A stretch of 64,000 bases of DNA. It comes from Limonium bicolor (taxonomy: Eukaryota; Streptophyta; Magnoliopsida; Caryophyllales; Plumbaginaceae). The stretch spans positions 300,586,167 to 300,650,166 of the forward strand of contig CM041779.1 of the NCBI GenBank assembly GCA_023374045.1, read 5' to 3'. A program made the translations under genes and the position numbers. Below the pieces are notes generated by a model. That model did not search any database. It was not told the DNA's origin and saw only the letters and a list, made by a program, of their open reading frames with translations. This document shows positions 11,411 to 22,100 of the stretch, piece after piece (the first letter of the stretch is position 1; each line of letters opens with the position of its first letter).

Positions 11411-12582
11411 ATTTTTGAAAATTGTCTTGTAAATGAGTTTTGAATGGCTAAATGTCCATCATTACTCTTAAATATATATGTGTACTATATAGTATCACAT
11501 TTGGGTGGCTATATTAATGGGAATCAAAAAATTCACTTCTAAGTGCCTTGTTTAGGTGAATAGTAACTTTTACAAGCTAGTTTATAACACATGTTGTATT
11601 AAGTAATTAAATTGACAAACAAAGACTAAAATACCCTCATACTAATAAAGGGGGCCGGTTTTTATAAGTGTGGTGACTCACCACTCTCTAGTTAATGTAA
11701 TAAGTAAGTAAAGCAAACTAAGTAAACTTACTTTTTACTTTATAAGCATAAATATCTTCTTAAAGCAAATCCCTATCTCATTCTCATTCTTTCCTTCATC
11801 CACGGTTTCCAAACACCATCTTCTACCTCTCTTCTTTGCTCTCTGCGGTAATACCACTTCTCCATTAGAACTCCTACTTTGACCTCTTGTAAAATCTTGC
11901 TCACTTGTTCAAATAAAAAAAAAAACACCACCAATCTCTTCCTCTCATCAAGCTCTTCATTCCTATCTTCTCAAAACTCCAAGAGCCCCATTTCGGTGCC
12001 AAAGTGTTCCACCATTGAAGGAGCTTGAGCTTGTATTTTGACATTATTGTTGATCTCCTTTGCTTCTAGGTAGGAATCTCAAAGAAAATCATGTTTCCTC
12101 CATGTTCTTACCTTGACCGAAAATACACATTGATATAGCTCTTTGTGTGACTTTGTTCTAGCTTCATTTCAACTCTTATGGACTAGGTGGAGTCCTCTCT
12201 TGTTATATATTCAAACTCCCTCCAAAGATCAAGGTAAAACAACTACATTAATGTTTTTGAAACAATGTAAAATTAGGGTTTACAATGAGATGAAGCTCAA
12301 AGCTTGAATACTCATTATGGTGTTTGTATATTGTTTAGAGCTTGACAAGGAATCAAAATACCATACGGTTTTGTAAGGAAACAAGAAGGAAGTGTTTTGG
12401 AAAAGAGGTAAATCTACTAACCTAATGTTGTTTAATGCCTTAGGAGAAATGAGCTTATAAATGCTTATTAAAACTACCTAAAGAGCAAATGGTGAATGAC
12501 TTAGTAAAGTGTTCTCAAGGAGACTAGTAAAATAACATATGCCTTGTTGTATGTAATCGCAGGTTAAAGGCATATATATTGT

Positions 12583-12798
12583 GGAAATTCAGTGTTTATG
12601 ATTTAAGCACTTTAAGGGCCTAAGAGCCATGCATTTTAAGGGCCTAAGTGCCATGCAATTTAAATTATGCACTATATTGTAATGTAGTGTGAAATTCAGT
12701 GTTTATGATTTAAGCACTTTAAGGGCCTAAGAGCCATGCATTTTAAGGGCCTAAGTGCCATGCAATTTAAATTATGCACTATATTGTAATGTAGTGTG
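12583..12798 (+). repeat. 108-bp tandem duplication in the A2 LTR
   Basis: Two near-identical 108-bp units begin GAAATTCAGTGTTTATG at 12583 and 12691. Each unit holds two shorter repeats with the word AAGGGCCTAAG. Element A has a single unit in its LTR (about 8030-8090, minus strand). Confidence 0.8.
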
Positions 12799-13365
12799 AA
12801 TTTGGTGAAGTTGTATATGAGAGTGTTCTTGGTGATTCTAGATGTTCTTGTGTGTTTAATGGAGAAAGCAAAGTGTTTAGGCTTAGTAATGTTCTAGGGG
12901 AATCCATGCCAAAATTTAGGTAAGAAGTAAGAAGTTCTAAGTGTTTACATAAGGTTTGGTGAGTTAGAAAATGTAGGAAATGAATAAGGAGTTCATGATG
13001 TTTTAAAGGAATTTTGATGAACTAAGAAGTACTCTAGAGTGTAATAAGGACTTAGGCATGATCTTGAGATTTAGTAAGTACCAAAGTCACTTTGGGACTT
13101 AGGTAAATACCTAGGCAAACTTTGGTAAAATAAGGAGAAAGTGCAAGCTTAGAAAAAGAGATTTCAATGATGACATAAGGAGTTTTAGTTTGTAAGAAAT
13201 GATGTTTAAGTAATAATGTTGTGTAGAAGATATGTCTTGGTATAATGACTAGAATAGACAAGGAATACCACCTAGGAACTTAAGGAGAGGATACTATAAG
13301 TGTTGGAGGCCTTGGGGAAATTTGGTTAAGTGTTTGAAGGCTTAGAAATTGGAGTTAATGCCTTG

Positions 13366-13682
13366 TCCGAACTTCCGTCCGGATGTGGAAGTTCGGACAG
13401 GGCCTGTTGGGTAAAGAAATTCTCACTCGCGAACAGTGTCCGAACTTGGGAAGTCCGGACACATGTTCGGACGTACCCACCCATCCTTAGGATTATCCTC
13501 GAATTGTGTCCGAACTTGGGAAGTCCGGACACATGTTCGGACGCACGGATTTCTGTCTAAATTTTTCTCGGCTCACGTCCGAACTTCCGAAGTCCGGACA
13601 TAAGTTCGGACGTGTGTCTGTTTTCTGTCTAAAATCACGGCTTGTGTCCGAACTTGGAAGCTCGGACACAAGTTCGGACAGG
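13366..13682. repeat. Palindromic GC-rich minisatellite in the A2 LTR
   Basis: Five degenerate units of about 45-90 nt, each built from the opposed words GTCCGAACTT and AAGTTCGGAC or AAGTCCGGAC, so each unit can fold on itself. The surrounding LTR is AT-rich. Confidence 0.75.
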
Positions 13683-15102
13683 CCACTGTATGGACCAAAG
13701 ATTATTGTTTTAAGATGGGAATTGTTATCTAAAAATAGTAGTTGGTTAGTAATGATATAATAAGGTTATATAAGACATGTTAGGTGGGTTTTAAAGGCAA
13801 TTAAAAGGATGAAAAGATGTAACAAGTGTAAAATAAAAATAAACTAGTAATGTGAGTAGATAATGTTAATAATGGATTAGTGCGTTAATTAACCGACGTT
13901 ACTAATGTGTTAGGATTCTCTCAAGGTGGAAACGAAACGAGGCAAGGACCAAGGTATGGTTTTCTTGCAGTCTGTTGCCTACCGGCTTACCACGGCTTGT
14001 GTTTGCTTTTCTGTGTGTTACGACCTTATAAGATTAAGGCATGAAAAGAGTTTACAGTTGTTATACATTATGATGTTGTAAGGTTATGACTCCTTTCCCT
14101 TGGTTGTCTAACAAGACCTAAATGTTTGCTTGTATGTGACTTAACAACATAATGTGTGATCACTAACAAGTGCTAATCGGGGGAGGAGGAGTCCGGTTGT
14201 TCCGGCCACGCGTGTGATGGATGGGGGTCGATATCATATCCGGTTTGGCTCTCTTGGTGTATGTATAGGTGGTATCCCAATTTGGTTTCAACCTTCCCTT
14301 AGCTTATCCAAAGCTAGTTACTGACTCACGTCGGGCCATAGGGGCATACGTATGTTATTTTGGTGTGCTTGGGATTACTATATCCGACACACCTTGGGTA
14401 TAAGTTAACCGTTCTATATAACTGGACGGTAACGAGGTTGGTAACGAGCTTAACATGGGATTGGTAAAAATCTCTAGCTCACATGGTATACTAACTATGG
14501 TGGAAGGTTCCTTGTGAGGACCGATTTTATGGTGTTGTGTATTGTTATGATGCTATGCAATTTCCCTTGCTATGCTATGGTATATATATATATATGTTGG
14601 ATGTTCTAAAATGAATGCCATGTTATTATGACAAATGGTTGCGCGTATCCGGTAGCCGATGGGCTGCGCGTTAGCCATACCAGCAAAGGTTGCTGACCCC
14701 CTCGGGGGCTCCATATTTTATTGCAGGATGAGGATCGAAGAAGCAGAGTGGCTCTAGGTCCTAGGTTGTTGATGTACTTTTTGAAACGTTGGTAGTGGAG
14801 CCGGGATGCGCCTGTGCTCCCGAGGCATTACATTTTGGTACCGTTGTTGTACGGTGGTGAATGATTATGGTTGTAGGTGTGTTGTAACTTAAATACTCGG
14901 TATGGTTGGTTATGTTTATATATGGATGTTAGATACTATGCTCGGGAGTCTGATCATCAGACTGATACACATGTATTTATTCTGCCTAGTTAACCACGTG
15001 GGTGGTTGACGGCGTTGTAACACCAAAGCGTTTAGTTAATGTTTGGTTGGTTATTTCCGCTGCGATTTCGGTAGTTGATAGGGGCGTTGTAGGGGTGTTA
15101 CA

Positions 15103-15659
15103 CTTTGATTTAGACATTATAATATAGTCTATCATGTCACATTAATGTTATAAAGAACTTAATATAGTCTTTACAGTGACAAAAAAGTCATTATCTTAGA
15201 GCTCATAGACAAAAACGTGCTTTAAGGAATTTTAGTGCACATTTTGAGTCGCAGGGTGTTTCTGAGCTCTGTTTTCATTGAGAACAGTTTTGTTGTGTTC
15301 CTTACATGATATTTGATCATGGTATCCAATTTTATACCATTTAGAGGTCATTATACCTTTAAGGTATTCTTAGAGCACATTTTTGCCCTACTTGACCTTG
15401 AAGCATGTAAATGCTTGTTCTTTGTGTTGGAGTGTTGTCCAACAATTGTAATATGTTTAGTAATGTTTTAATAAGCTTAGGACAAATTTTAGGTCCTAAG
15501 TAGTTCATTTGGGTATTTATTTACCCTAAACAGTCAAAGGGTGCAATATGTTGCTTTGTGTTGACCACTGTTGTTCTCAGTTGACCTTTAAGGCATGTTT
15601 AGGCCTTAATCAATGTGATTAGATGTTTAATCCATGTTTTATTAGTTTAGGGTATTTCA
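15103..15659 (-). repeat. Element B-prime 3' LTR, 557-bp fragment
   Basis: Minus strand begins TGAAATACCCTAAACT at 15659, preceded by a polypurine tract. The first 450 or so bases resemble the start of the element B LTR (19147 onward, 29137 onward). It is cut at 15102/15103 by the inserted element A2. The last 100 bases do not align clearly with B, so B-prime is a related subfamily and not the same copy type. Confidence 0.8.
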
Positions 15660-15694
15660 ATCTACCCCCCTTAAAAAGACTTCATCCCGAAGTC
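15660..15694 (-). promoter_or_regulatory. 3' polypurine tract with hairpin, element B-prime
   Basis: Minus strand: hairpin GACTTCG / TGAAGTC (one G-T pair, loop GGA; 15678-15694) followed by TTTTTAAGGGGGGTAGA and the LTR start. Confidence 0.8.
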
Positions 15695-16244
15695 GCTTAA
15701 TCAAATAGGCATGTATACAAATATATAACTACCCATTATTCCCATAATGTATATCTATGTGATATATCATTTACATACATCGTATTGCGCTTATACAGAA
15801 CATAGCCATCACTTTGTGGCGTTATTTCAACCATATATGGATGTAGGTGATCCATCAGCACCATCATTTCCTATCAGTTCTACAAACCCTGACAACCTCC
15901 CTGAGGTGTCCATAACATACCGTCGTTCCACATTCCACATCTAATGATTCATTTCGTATCTAGGCGATACCATATGTAATCATTCTACAAAGCAATATAA
16001 GTATACATATCACAAGTAGCATAAGAAAAGTACTACACACATGGGTGTAATTACAACATTCAAACAGGTATCTCATAAGATACATACATACAAGTGCACA
16101 TCACACACAAACAAACCAAACAACGTACGCCCCGCGTACCAAACATAACCAACACAACCACGTATGCCCCGCACACCAATAATTTTGTATGCAATGCATA
16201 CGAAACAACCAAAACTTAGTGCACACATGTGCACAGCCAAGAGG

Positions 16245-16280
16245 CTCTACCCCCCTTAAAAAGGGTTACACCCCGTACCC
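16245..16280 (-). other. Second (internal) polypurine tract with hairpin, element B-prime
   Basis: Minus strand: GGGTACGGGG then TGTAACCC, a slightly imperfect hairpin, followed by TTTTTAAGGGGGGTAGAGCC. It lies about 580 nt upstream of the terminal tract. Confidence 0.65.
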
Positions 16281-16812
16281 CACAAGTATACAACAGCCGC
16301 TCAACAAGGAGCGCTGGATACTTGGCTCCCAAAGAGTTCTCCAACTCATGGATTATCCTCATATCAGAGAGACGGGTATGACTTTAGCCCTTCAGGGCTC
16401 CACAAAACATAAAGGGTGAGGCACTAAACTATTGTGCTCTCTCCCAAGTTCGTTCTAATGGGCCCACTCGCTCCGTATGAGGTGCATACCCATGAACATA
16501 GGCTCAATTGCCTCTTTCCATTACTGTGTATCCTCTTATTAGGATCACTAGCATACATGCGTGTGTCTTCTCTCACTGATATTCAGCTTGAGATGTAATA
16601 TGACATTGGATATTGTTAGTACTTAGTGCTCTTTGCACTTGTCTTTGTAATATTAAGACGTACCAGCCTACATGTCCACGGAGATGATGATTGTCATCCG
16701 TGTCTCTGGTGGTCTTGTTCCGGAGTAACACACTGCTTTAGTTCTTTTTTTTACACACTCGTGTTGATATCCATTACATCTTCCTGTATCCCCACTAGAT
16801 TAAACTGCACAA

Positions 16813-16817
16813 GTGCA
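16813..16817. other. Target site duplication of solo LTR C, left copy
   Basis: GTGCA here and again at 49064-49068. Joining the flanks restores continuous B-prime sequence. Confidence 0.85.
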
Positions 16818-18013
16818 TGCTAACATAGAAATTGTTAGGATAAACTATATACAAAAGGAATAAAATAATAAACTAATCCTACAACTCTACTACGGGTAGC
16901 AAAATAAAACCCGGTCGGAGTATAGTGTAAATATATTACGACCGAGAGTATCGTACCCAAGGGACTTATAGAAAATTAGTCCTAATCCGGGCAAAAAGCC
17001 TATTCTATAATAACAAGGGGGGAAATGAAAGTGTGATCCTAAACTAAAATAAAACTAACTAAACTATGTGGTAATTACAAGGAGATTATTCTTGATTTAG
17101 GGCTTAAAACCATATAAGTATCAATATGAACTCGAAACATAACACAAGCCTTCGAATTAACCAACAATTGAATGCGCCGGGTGTCCTGCCGGATACCAGA
17201 TGCACGGCATATTCAAAGACTTTGAATATGCCGGACATTGGCCACCCGGCAGTGCATCCGGCATAGTCAATATGCTTATTCTTATTCCAGTTTTCGAGAA
17301 GAAAACAGAAGGACTCACTACCCATTAACAATTCGAGCATATGTCATGCCACGAAATGAACAAGGAAATGGGAAAGATGGGTTAATTCTCACTCTTACTA
17401 CTAACTCTTAATTCATAAGAAGAGAGTAGGAAGATCATTAAGAGAGTCTAACCTATTCTACTTTTGGATATATCCTCCTCAAGTAGAATTAGCATTAAGA
17501 GAATAAGAGATCAACCAATTCTCTTACAATAAGAACCTTACTCAAAATAAATGAAATTATATTAAGAAGAACACATTGGTTTACAAAAGAGAGTTTCATT
17601 CCCTAACCAAAGAATAAAACAAAGAATTCCTACTCCACCATCCACACAGATCAAGAGAGAGAATACATAGGAGATAAGAAGATTGGATGTAGCCTTAACC
17701 CGCCATGGATTCTTCTCTTCGCGTGGAAAGTTGCATAGAACTTTCTTGGACACCAACACCTTGGAGGAGTGCGGAAATGGAGTAATGAATGGAGTGTAAT
17801 ATGATGTTGAAGTGTGTGAAAGTGTAACCCTTCTCGTCCTATTTATAGGCAACAAAATCCATGTATGCCGGGTGGAGTGCCGGGTAGAAGTCATCCGGCA
17901 CCTAATAAAACACGTGCCAACCGTTAACGGCCGAAACCGTCAAACTATGCGAACCGACGCCTGTGCGGACAGGAGATGTCGGCACCATACCCGGCAGGGG
18001 CTGGAGTGGTTAC
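16818..18013 (-). repeat. Solo LTR C, first part (split by element D)
   Basis: Together with 48745-49063 this forms a unit of about 1515 bp with TG...CA ends and a 5-bp target duplication but no interior, so it is read as a solo LTR left by LTR-LTR recombination. On the minus strand it starts TGATAAGCCACAAACTTATC and near its end has CCCTTGGGTACGATACTCTC, a layout known from Athila/Tat LTR ends; the lineage is an inference. GC-rich palindromes lie at 17165-17262 (perfect stem GGCATATTCAAA / TTTGAATATGCC) and 17872-18003. The open frames at 17104 and 17562 (minus) and 17812 (plus) show no family features. Confidence 0.75.
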
Positions 18014-19146
18014 TGAAATACCCCTAACCTTTAAAACTTAATTAAATTATCTACTAATGATCTAAGATGGTTAATAAACATCTAAATATTATTGGGGAAC
18101 AATCTAAAAGATCTCAACAAGGCAAAACACGCCTTAAGATCGGTAAAGCCAAAAATGAGCTTTAAGACACCATAAAGATTGTATGACCTCAAATAGGATC
18201 CAAAGTGGATTCCTAAGTATTATAATGAAGTAAGGAACACAACAAAAACTATTATCAAAGAAAGCTAAGCTCAGAAGCACCTTGCAACACAAAATGTGCA
18301 CTAAAACACCTTAAAGCACGTTTTTATGAGATTGCCTTCTAAATTGGATTTTAATGGGCTTAAAGGTTATAATTACCTTTAAATATGATATTTTATCATA
18401 TTATATCATATTAGGAATTTAATTCCAGAAATTTACGAATTTTTACAAATTTAATATTAAAATATTAATAAAAACCCTAAAGTGGGGCCCGTTCGAGTCA
18501 ATATTGACCAAGTATGGTCAATGGTCAATTAATTGACCCAATTGACCAAGGAATTCGACAGGCAAGGAGGAGAGGAGACAGCTCACAATCATGTTAGACA
18601 AATTAGCTACCTAATACCAAATTTGCAATAGTAAAAGTGCTTTTATTACTTTTCCATTTCAATTAAGCCTTTCCAATCATTCTTCTTCACTCACCTTGCT
18701 TCCCAGCCGATTCCAGCAGCCCCCTACCTCTCTTTGCTTCTCCATTTTCGTGGTAAACACAGCCAAACTCAGAGGAGAACAGCAATCACCATTGGTAAGC
18801 TTATTAAGCTCTTAAATGTTCATTTTCTTCACAATTTCTTCCTCTTTCCATGGAGCAAAGCATCAACCACTTCCATCAATGTTCTTAGGTGTTATGGAGG
18901 TTAAATTGAGGGTGTACCTCGGCATTAACAAGGGAAGAAGGTGGAGAAAGCTGATCTTGTCCTTAAGGTATAAAAATGTGCTTTAAGCACATATCTTTTG
19001 ACTCCCTTCAAATTCGGCTGTGAAACTTTGTTTCTAAGCTTATAATCTTCATTGTAACATACCTATCTAGTTGGTACATCAAGAGCTTCGAAGTATAACC
19101 AGATCCAAGCCAAAAACACCATTTTAGGCATTTTAAACAAGGTAAG
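18014..19146 (+). repeat. Element D 5' LTR, first part (split by element B)
   Basis: Starts TGAAATACCCCTAACC and matches the D 3' LTR at 43840-44968 with few differences, mostly 1-nt indels. It stops at AAACAAGGTAAG, where element B is inserted; the 3' LTR shows the empty site. It continues at 34470-38345. Confidence 0.9.
19142..19146. other. Target site duplication of element B, left copy
   Basis: GTAAG here and at 34470-34474. The undisturbed site in the D 3' LTR at about 44964-44968 has a single GTAAG. Confidence 0.92.
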
Positions 19147-22100
19147 TGAAATACCCCAAACTTATTAAACACAGATTAAATATCTAATCATATTATTAAG
19201 GCTTAAACATGCCTTAAAAGTCAACTGAGAACAACGGTGGTCAACACAAAACAAGATGTTGCACCCTTTGACAGTTAAGGGTAAATAAATACCCAAATGA
19301 AACTATGTAGGACCTAAAAATTTGTCCTAAGTCTATTAACATAATATTAAACATATTATAATTGTTGGGCAACACTCCAACACAAAGAAAAAGCACTTTC
19401 ATGCTTCAAGGTCAAAAAGGGCAAAAAATGTGCTCTAAGAAACCTTAAAGGTCTAATGACCTCTAAATGATATAAAATTTAATTACATGATCAAATATCA
19501 TGTAAGGAACACATCAAGACCGTTGTAAAAGAAAACAGAGCTCAGAAACACCAGGCAACACAAAATGTGCGCTAAAACTCCTTAAAGCACGTTTTTGTGA
19601 AATTGTCTTTTAAATTGGTTTTAAATGGGCTAAAAGGTTATAAATACCTTTAAATATAATAAATATATATTATATGATATTAGGAATTTAATTTCCAAAT
19701 TTTACAGATTTTTACAAATTTAATATTAAAATATTAATAAAACCCTGAAGTGGGGCCCGCAGGAGTCAAAATGACCAAGTTTGGTCAATGGGCAGCTAAA
19801 GACCCATTTGCCCTTGTGGAAATCGGCTGGCATGGAGGTGGGGTGACAACATAAGTCATTGATTGGCAATAATGCTGCCTAATACAAACAAGAATAGTAA
19901 AAGCTTAAATTATTCTTACTTTTTCAATTATTTCAAACCTACCTAGCTCTTTCCTCCCTCCTTGCACGATTCCTTCTGCCCAGCCGAGCTCCTCCCTTCC
20001 ATTGAAGCTCTCAAGGTCTGTTCTTGAGCATGGAAGGCAAATCTAGCTCCTAAGTTCCTAATGTAAGTGTTTTAATGTCATTTTTAGTCATTTTTAGCCC
20101 TTTTTCTTCATTTCTTCACTACCAACACCTAATTTCGTGGCTCAACAATTCCTATGGCTATTCTCAGTGTTTAAGGTTAGAACAAGAGCTAAACTCGGTT
20201 GAGACCAGTAGAGGGACCAAGGTTGTTCAAATCTACATTTTAAGGTAAAAATGTGCTTTAAGCTCATAACTTTTGATTCCTTTCGAGTTTGGTGTGAAAT
20301 TTTGGCAATAGCCTCATCTTCTTCTCCTTTTCATGTGGGATCTGTTGGCTAGCCATTTGGAGCAAGGATGGCCGAGATCCAAGAGAAATACTCTCTTTTT
20401 AGGCATTTTTCCAAGGTAAAACTTAATAACAAGGTAGCAATTCGAGATCTAACTATTCCTATGTCAATATGGTGGATCTAACACCTTGTGGTGTGTTGGT
20501 TCAGGTCGAAAACACTTAGAACTTTCCTTACACTCTTAAGGTAATTTTTGCCTCAAATCTTACATTAAATTACTCCTTATGGTAGATCTTGCTTAGAGAC
20601 TAACTAGACCTTGTTTTCTGTTTGAAAAATGTAAAAACAAGCTGTGGAGAATTTCTACTCAAGGTGGCCGAACCAAACAAGGCTTTACCTAAGCTAAATC
20701 AAGGTATAAATCACTTAAAACCTTAACTTGATACATTAACACAAGTTTAAGTATGTGTATACCAATTGCCGTGAGTGAAGGAGAAAAACAAGGTCTTGTT
20801 TGACCTTAAAATGTTTAAGAAATGGTTTAATAAATTTTATAACTAATTAAACAAGCATAATTGTCAAATTTAAGACATTATGTGGAAGTTTGGTAATTAA
20901 ATGGAAAGTGTGTGGTGAGGCCGAGAATTATAAGTGTTTTTGGGACATTTATGTGTAATTTATTTTGCAAGCCAATGTTTGTAATAAGGCCATGTATTTT
21001 AGGCCATTTTATTTATGCATTTACAAGCTTTTAATTAAGTTTAAGTAGTATAAATGCATTACCGAAAATAAATGGGGTATTAGGTGTAATTAAATTAAAT
21101 TTGGGGGCTTTAGAATAATAAGGCCGAAATGAGAGGTAAAATGGAGTTAAAATAAAGTTTATAAGATTTTGTAAAGTTTAGGGGTTAAATGGTGATTTCT
21201 AGAAAGTATGGGTACTAAACCGTAATTATAAGGAATTGTTGGTCAAGGAAATATTAAGGTGGTCAACCTTGACCATAGGCTAGGTTTTGACCAAAATAAA
21301 TAAGTTAGATAACTTATTTAAGGTTTTATAATAAGTTATGTATTTAACGGTAATATTTTTATAACATATGTGGTAAATATGTTATTACCAAAATTAAGGG
21401 TGTACAATGGTATTTTAAACACCCATGGGCTACTAGGAATTTTTAGGAATTTATTTGGTGGATTTTGGAATTAAAATAAACTATATACGAATAATATATA
21501 GTTAATATGTCATTATGACACTTTGGAGAAAATAGATGGTGGAATGGTAAATATCAAAAGTATATGGGTTAATAAGGATATTTATAACCCTTTGGTGGAA
21601 TTTGGTGATTTTTAGAATATATAAGAGTATTGTTGAGATATATGTATAATATATAGTTTTAATGATATTATCAAACTATATGTTATAAATTGGGCCTAAT
21701 GACAATATAAAATGTATATTGAGGTTTGTTCGGAATTTACAAAAATAACCATAGGTTATGCTCTTTTATAAGTTAGAAATGTTATATTAAATGGGATATA
21801 TAACATGGTAAAAGAAAGGGGTGATTTTGTAAATAAAGGAAATTATGGTTTAAGGAAAAGTATAAGGTTTAATATGTGCCTATGAGGCAATACACAATAG
21901 TCTTGTATAAAAACTATAGGTTATAAGTTAAAAGAAATAAAAATATCATATCTAATGGTATTAGTATTTTGGTATAACATTACATAATGTTATGTGGTCA
22001 AAAGAGAATTTAAATAAATTCAGGGGCTATACGAATTAATAAGAGTTGGAAAATGAATTTTAGACTATGGTCTACAATGTCATAAATGTTATGACAATTA

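Larger units (their letters stand above)
11116..15102 (+). repeat. Element A2 3' LTR (about 4.0 kb)
   Basis: Starts TGAAATACCCCAAACC right after the polypurine tract and ends GGGGTGTTACA. It aligns over long stretches with the element A LTR in opposite orientation, so A and A2 belong to one family or two close ones. It contains a 10-bp hairpin (11387-11410), a 108-bp tandem duplication (12583-12798), a palindromic minisatellite (13366-13682) and a candidate branch point and 3' splice site at about 14726. No gene is seen. The right flank is LTR sequence of element B-prime, so A2 inserted there. The 5' half of A2 is left of the window, and no target duplication can be checked. Confidence 0.88.
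15660..16817 (-). mobile_element. Element B-prime internal region, 3' part (noncoding)
   Basis: Reverse-complement counterpart of element B 27900-29136, with clear matches throughout. It contains the terminal polypurine tract (15660-15677) with a hairpin (15678-15694) and the internal tract with hairpin (16245-16280). No gene is seen; the open frames at 15747, 16189 and 16626 are in noncoding sequence conserved with B. It is interrupted at 16817 by solo LTR C and resumes at 49064. Confidence 0.85.

Noticed and set aside
13366..13682. Possible CRISPR array
   Set aside because: The units are degenerate, of uneven spacing, with no unique spacers, and lie in a plant LTR.
13326..13760. Open frames with repeated SELPKSGH-like words
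   Set aside because: By-products of the palindromic minisatellite in the A2 LTR.
17562..17894. 110-codon minus-strand open frame
   Set aside because: It lies inside solo LTR C and ends in a palindromic GC cassette. No family feature.
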